Source: Arsenicicoccus cauae (lineage in GTDB: Bacteria; Actinomycetota; Actinomycetes; Actinomycetales; Dermatophilaceae). From it: a stretch of 64,000 nt of DNA. Shown here in pieces: positions 60,469 to 64,000 of the stretch; the stretch's first letter is position 1; each line of letters begins with the position of its first letter. A model generated the notes under the pieces. That model made no database searches, was not told the DNA's origin, and worked only from the letters and a program-made list of their open reading frames with translations. A program made the position numbers and the translations under genes. The stretch covers positions 62,001 to 126,000 of the forward strand of contig NZ_WLVL01000023.1 in assembly GCF_009707125.1 (NCBI RefSeq). The letters run 5' to 3'.

Positions 60469-61568
60469 GACGAGATCCTCCGTGGAGCGGTGACGACCAG
60501 CGCGACCGCGCCGGCGAGAAAGAGCAGGACGGCGGCGACGTTGCCCACGCCCCCGCCGACGCGCAGCGCCTGGTGACCGAGCAGGTCACCGCCGACGACG
60601 CGGACGAGCAGGGTGAGGTGCAGCAGCCCGGCGCCGACGTAGAGCAGGGGGTTGTAGGGCAGCGGGCGCCGCAGGACGGCGGGGAGGATGACCGGGGCGT
60701 GGGCCATGATCATCGACATCGTGAAGCCGAGGAAGGCCGCGTGGACGACGGCGTCGTAGGCCGGGCCCTCGGTGATCGCGCCGTGGACGACCCACAGCGC
60801 GCCGGTCACCGCGAGCCAGGCGTAGCCCGCCAGGAGGCACACCGCGACGTAGCGGGGCAGGCCGGAGCCGCGGACCGTGCGCCGGGCGACGTCGTGGCGG
60901 ACGAGCCAGACCCCCAGCGCCAGGACGGTCGCCCCGACGAGGCGGTGGCCGGGTCCGGGGGCGAGGAGCGCGGTGGCGGCGCTGACGGCATACAGCAGGG
61001 AGATGGTCACGAGCTGGGCCGGCACGCGGGGCTGCAGCATAGCGAGGCGGGCCAGCTCGAGGCGCTCGCCGGCGATGGTCAGGACGACGAAGCCCACGAG
61101 CCAGGTGAGGGAGAGGGAGACGGGGGCGCCGGCGAGGAGCAGCATCGCCGCCCCCGCGGCGAGGACCGCCCCGAGCGCCTGGACGGCCACCGAGGGGTCG
61201 TGGGACCGGGCGTGGAGAGGGACGTAGACCGCACCCAGCGCGAGGGTGCCGGCGAGCAGCAGCGCCGTCCCGACGGTCTTAGGGACAGGGGTGATCAGGG
61301 CGAGCGCCCCGAGGCCGAGCAGGACCGGAGCGGCGAGACCCCAGGTGCGTCGCAGGGCCACCGCCCGCTCGAGGGCGATCACGGTGCCGACGAAGCCCAG
61401 GACCATGAGGTGACCGTGCACGGACGGCAGCCGCTCGGAGCCGACGGGAGCGGGGACCCGCAGGAGGATGAGGGCCGCGTCGAGGCCCGCGAGCAGCGCC
61501 AGCCCGGCGGGGAGCAGGAGCGGCAGCCGGGGGACGCGTAGCGCGGCTGCCTCCTGCAGATTTATCAC
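60465..61568 (-). CDS. NnrS-like multi-helix membrane protein
   Basis: A 367-residue protein with about twelve hydrophobic helices. Conserved-looking histidines occur in SVHGHLMVLGFVGTVIALER and in VVHAAFLGFTMSMIMAHAPV, as in NnrS, a haem-copper membrane protein that protects cells from NO stress. It is the first gene of a two-gene operon, and its stop overlaps the nirK start (ATGA), tying it to nitrite/NO metabolism. The GTG at 61568 has no good ribosome site and sits within an inverted repeat; a TACACT-like -10 box just upstream suggests a leaderless or nearly leaderless transcript. The haem content cannot be confirmed by eye. Confidence 0.78.
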   Translation of the reverse strand: MINLQEAAALRVPRLPLLLPAGLALLAGLDAALILLRVPAPVGSERLPSVHGHLMVLGFVGTVIALERAVALRRTWGLAAPVLLGLGALALITPVPKTVGTALLLAGTLALGAVYVPLHARSHDPSVAVQALGAVLAAGAAMLLLAGAPVSLSLTWLVGFVVLTIAGERLELARLAMLQPRVPAQLVTISLLYAVSAATALLAPGPGHRLVGATVLALGVWLVRHDVARRTVRGSGLPRYVAVCLLAGYAWLAVTGALWVVHGAITEGPAYDAVVHAAFLGFTMSMIMAHAPVILPAVLRRPLPYNPLLYVGAGLLHLTLLVRVVGGDLLGHQALRVGGGVGNVAAVLLFLAGAVALVVTAPRRISS

Positions 61569-61588
61569 AGGTCCGAGTGTAGTAAATC
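61559..61588 (-). promoter_or_regulatory. Inverted repeat over the start of the NnrS-like gene
   Basis: GATTTA (61559-61564) and TAAATC (61583-61588) flank an 18-base centre, in the most AT-rich patch nearby. It spans the GTG start and the likely -10 box, so a bound protein would block the operon. The regulator is unknown; an Fe-S or CRP-type NO sensor would be expected. Confidence 0.35.
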
Positions 61589-61759
61589 GATCGGGCTCGC
61601 CCGGACCGGGGGTCGGCCCGGATCCCGGTGACGTGGGCCGGCGCTCACAGGCAGGTCATAGGCGACCTACACCAGCCTGCGAGCCGGGGGGACGAGCGTG
61701 GGGCTCGACGCACCCGCACCACCCGTTCCCACCACCGGGACCTCGCCCCAGGACAAGCC

Positions 61760-63010
61760 ATGCCGTCCATCACCGCCAGGATCGCCGCCACCGCGGCAGC
61801 CGCCGTCGCCCTCGCCGCCACCCCGGGGGTCGTCGCCACGGGCCTGAGTGCCGCGCAGTCGCGGGTGAGCGCGCCCGCGACGGTCGTGCCCGCGTCGGGC
61901 GCCACGACCGAGGAGTCGGGCGCCACGACCGAGGACCAGTCGACCTGGACCCGACGTCACGGTGGCTCCCCGGGGTATGCCGGCCAGGGCCTCGGCAGCT
62001 CCGGGTCCGGCAGCTCCGGCTTCGACGCCACCGGTTCGTCCGACCTGAGCCGGGCCGCGGACGGCTCGACGATCTCGGGGACCGAGGTCGCGTCGATGAA
62101 GGGGGTCGTCATGGTGGACACCGTGCTGCCCGACGGCAGAGGCGCCGGCACGGGGATGATCCTCACCGCCGGCGGCGAGGTGCTCACCAACTACCACGTC
62201 GTCGAGGGGTCGACCTCGATCACCGTCACCGACACCACCACCGGGCGCACCTATCCGGCGACCGTCGTGGGGCACGACGCCGCGCACGACGTCGCCGTGC
62301 TGCGGCTCTCGGGCGCGAGCGGGCTGTCCACGGTCACGGTCGACCGGTCGCCGGCGCAGGTCGGCCAGAGCGTGGTCGCGGTGGGTCAAGGTGGCGGTCA
62401 AGGCGCGATCTACCAGGTCACCGGCTCGGTCACGGCCCTCGACCAGACCATCACCGCGCAGGACGAGACCTCCGTGGGCTCCGGGGAGCAGCTCACCGGG
62501 CTCATCCGGACGACGGCGGACGTCGTGCCCGGCTACTCGGGCGGCCCGCTGCTGGACACCTCCGGCCGGGTGATCGGGATCGACACGGCGGCGACCTCCG
62601 GCGGGGACATCGACGGGTATGCCGTGCCGATCTCCCAGGCGCTCGCCATTGCCGACCAGATCACGGCGGGCGTCCGGTCCGATGACGTGCACGTGGGGGC
62701 GCGGGCGGCCCTGGGCGTCCAGGTGACCGACGTGACGGCCGGGGGCTACGGCGGCTCGCGGGGAGCGACCGGTATGCCGTCCGGCGCCGCCGTGGCCGAC
62801 GTGGTCGCCGGTGGGGCCGCCGCCGCGGCCGGCATCACCGCGGGGTCGACCATCACCGCCGTCGACGGGGACACCGTCACCAGCGGCACCGACCTGAGCG
62901 AGGACCTGTCCGACGAGTACCCGGGCACCCGCGTCACCGTGACGTGGACCGACCCCTCGGGCACGACCCGCTCGACGAGCGTCACCCTCGGCACCAGCAC
63001 GGTCGCCTGA
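61760..63010 (+). CDS. Secreted HtrA-like trypsin-family protease with PDZ domain
   Basis: A 416-residue protein with a cleavable signal peptide (ARIAATAAAAVALAATPGVV) rather than the membrane anchor usual in actinobacterial HtrA. A Ser/Gly/Thr-rich linker includes a 21-bp tandem duplication (61895-61936) giving SGATTEE-SGATTED. The protease domain has the triad His in LTNYHVVEG, Asp in HDAAHDVAVLRL and Ser in GYSGGPLLDTSG (Tyr replaces the usual Asn before Ser). A C-terminal PDZ domain (GAAVADVVAGGAAAAAGITA; GSTITAVDGDTVTSG) would bind exposed C-termini. The probable role is extracellular protein quality control. AGGAC lies about 6 bases before the ATG. Confidence 0.9.
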   Translation: MPSITARIAATAAAAVALAATPGVVATGLSAAQSRVSAPATVVPASGATTEESGATTEDQSTWTRRHGGSPGYAGQGLGSSGSGSSGFDATGSSDLSRAADGSTISGTEVASMKGVVMVDTVLPDGRGAGTGMILTAGGEVLTNYHVVEGSTSITVTDTTTGRTYPATVVGHDAAHDVAVLRLSGASGLSTVTVDRSPAQVGQSVVAVGQGGGQGAIYQVTGSVTALDQTITAQDETSVGSGEQLTGLIRTTADVVPGYSGGPLLDTSGRVIGIDTAATSGGDIDGYAVPISQALAIADQITAGVRSDDVHVGARAALGVQVTDVTAGGYGGSRGATGMPSGAAVADVVAGGAAAAAGITAGSTITAVDGDTVTSGTDLSEDLSDEYPGTRVTVTWTDPSGTTRSTSVTLGTSTVA

Positions 63011-63134
63011 CGCCTCGGAATGTGCTCGGCGTGACGGGCGTTGCCCTGGGGGAGAAGGCCGCTCCCGACGCGATGACGGGGAGCGGAGCAACGAGCCAGA
63101 CCGGCCGATCAGCCAGACCAGCAGGAGGCACACC

Positions 63135-64000
63135 GTGCAGGACCCCACGGGTCTCTACCGCTTCGAGACCGACTGCGACCCCACGCACATGCGTGCGTCG
63201 TCGCTGGTCGTCGCCATGGGCGCGTTCATCGACGCCGGTCACACCGGCAAGCTCATCTCCGACCACCTGCTGGGCGCGCTCGACCACTCCGTCGTGGCGT
63301 CCTTCGACGTCGACCAGATGCTCGACTACCGCGGGCGCCGGCCGCTGATGACCTTCGACCGGGACCGCTACATGGCCTACGACGACCCGGCGATCGTGCT
63401 CTACCGCGTGCTCGACGTCGACGGCACGCCGTTCCTGCTGCTGACGGGCCCCGAGCCGGACTACCAGTGGGAGCGGATGACCGAGGCGGTGCGCGGGCTC
63501 GTCCGGACCTTCGGGGTGTCCCTCACCGTGTCCGTCCACGGGATACCCATGGGAGTCCCGCACACCCGCCCCATCGGCCTCACCGCGCACGCCTCCGACG
63601 CGGCGTTGATCCCCGACAACAACCCGGTGTTCGGCGAGGTCCAGGTGCCCGCGTCGTTCGCGTCCCTGCTCGAGCTCCGGCTCGGCGAGTCCGGCTACGA
63701 CACCATCGGGTTCAGCGTGCACGTGCCGCACTACCTCGCCCAGACCGACTTCGCCGACGCCGCGCTCACGGGCCTGCGGGCGGTGTCCGGCGCGACCGGG
63801 CTCGCCCTGCCCACCGCCGAGCTGGCGGCCGTCGCCGGGGCCAACCGCGAGGCCATCGACTCCGAGATCGGCGGCAGCGAGGAGGTGCTGCAGGTGGTAC
63901 GTGCCCTCGAGGGGCAGTACGACCAGTGGACCCGCGGTCTCGACAGGCCCACCCTCCTGGCGCCGAGCATCGGCGAGCTGCCGACGGCCGACGAGATCGG
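63135..64000 (+). CDS. PAC2 family protein, 5' part
   Basis: An open frame of at least 288 codons running off the right edge. The GTG at 63135 has AGGAGG seven bases upstream. It reads SLVVAMGAFIDAGHTGKLIS, then HSVVASFDVDQMLDYRGRRP, LLLTGPEPDYQWERMTEAVR and GVSLTVSVHGIPMGVPHTRP, the pattern of the PAC2 (proteasome assembly chaperone 2-like) family common in Actinobacteria. In eukaryotes PAC2 helps assemble proteasomes; the actinobacterial role is not established, though many carriers also have 20S proteasomes. It is 124 bases downstream of the HtrA-like gene with no clear terminator between them. Confidence 0.88.
   Translation, partial: MQDPTGLYRFETDCDPTHMRASSLVVAMGAFIDAGHTGKLISDHLLGALDHSVVASFDVDQMLDYRGRRPLMTFDRDRYMAYDDPAIVLYRVLDVDGTPFLLLTGPEPDYQWERMTEAVRGLVRTFGVSLTVSVHGIPMGVPHTRPIGLTAHASDAALIPDNNPVFGEVQVPASFASLLELRLGESGYDTIGFSVHVPHYLAQTDFADAALTGLRAVSGATGLALPTAELAAVAGANREAIDSEIGGSEEVLQVVRALEGQYDQWTRGLDRPTLLAPSIGELPTADEI

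Noticed and set aside
1-64000. tRNA genes
   Set aside because: No T-arm-like GGTTCGAATCC with a matching acceptor stem was found on either strand by reading.

Overview
This is a high-GC (roughly 70% by eye) actinobacterial chromosome window. Gene content and style (GTG/TTG starts, ATGA-coupled operons, a DUF222-HNH nuclease, an Rv3409c-like GMC oxidoreductase, a DUF2236 protein, a PAC2 protein, DtxR/IdeR-type iron boxes) suggest Micrococcales, perhaps an Intrasporangiaceae-like organism; the family is a guess. No tRNA, rRNA or CRISPR array was seen.

Layout. 1-2.5 kb: 3' part of the B12-dependent ribonucleotide reductase and its terminator. 2.5-9.2 kb: a worn region with a frameshifted conserved gene, an iron-box-controlled siderophore reductase, a transketolase fragment, a NERD nuclease/helicase, decayed coding sequence, a truncated P450 next to a small SRPBCC protein, and an internally deleted IS5-type element. 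9.2-14.1 kb: a DUF4352 lipid-anchored or membrane-anchored protein, a perfect 24-bp palindrome, then an iron-box-controlled siderophore ABC importer (binding protein, two permeases, ATPase). 14.1-18.3 kb: carbohydrate genes, namely a ROK regulator, a sorbose-1-phosphate reductase-like dehydrogenase and a GH32 fructosidase. 18.5-22.5 kb: ChoD-like GMC oxidoreductase, metA with a structured leader and TTG start, and a DUF2236 oxygenase.

22.8-27.9 kb is the most striking region. A secreted subtilisin gene is cut in two: its 5' third and its last codons flank about 4.5 kb of visibly lower-GC DNA. That DNA holds a truncated zinc-ribbon gene (distantly Csf1-like) and a minus-strand operon of P450 (broken), Tat-exported GMC oxidoreductase, SDR and phosphopantetheinyl transferase, which looks like the remains of a transferred natural-product locus.

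28-39 kb: GNAT acetyltransferase, a DUF1479 dioxygenase divergent from a second ROK regulator, serA, and a complete five-gene peptide/nickel-type ABC importer. 39-45.7 kb: small unknowns, a PTH2-domain protein with an Asp-rich repeat, and a minus-strand lipid cluster of alpha/beta hydrolase, a degenerate AMP-ligase paralog and a normal long-chain acyl-CoA ligase. 45.7-54.6 kb: a winged-helix regulator with candidate Fe-S cysteines, divergent from a hemerythrin-like protein with a Gly-Cys tail and a coupled polytopic membrane protein; then HrpA and a DUF222-HNH nuclease. 55.3-57.7 kb: a secreted GH3 glycosidase with an in-frame amber codon. 57.7-61.6 kb: a two-gene nitrite/NO operon (NnrS-like protein plus a membrane-cupredoxin-NirK fusion). 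61.8-64 kb: secreted HtrA-like protease and the start of a PAC2 protein.

The functional themes are iron-siderophore uptake, sugar use, nitrogen-oxide respiration or detoxification, and lipid activation. About eleven genes are broken or fragmentary, so the window is rich in recent decay or, for the single-base cases, possible sequence errors.
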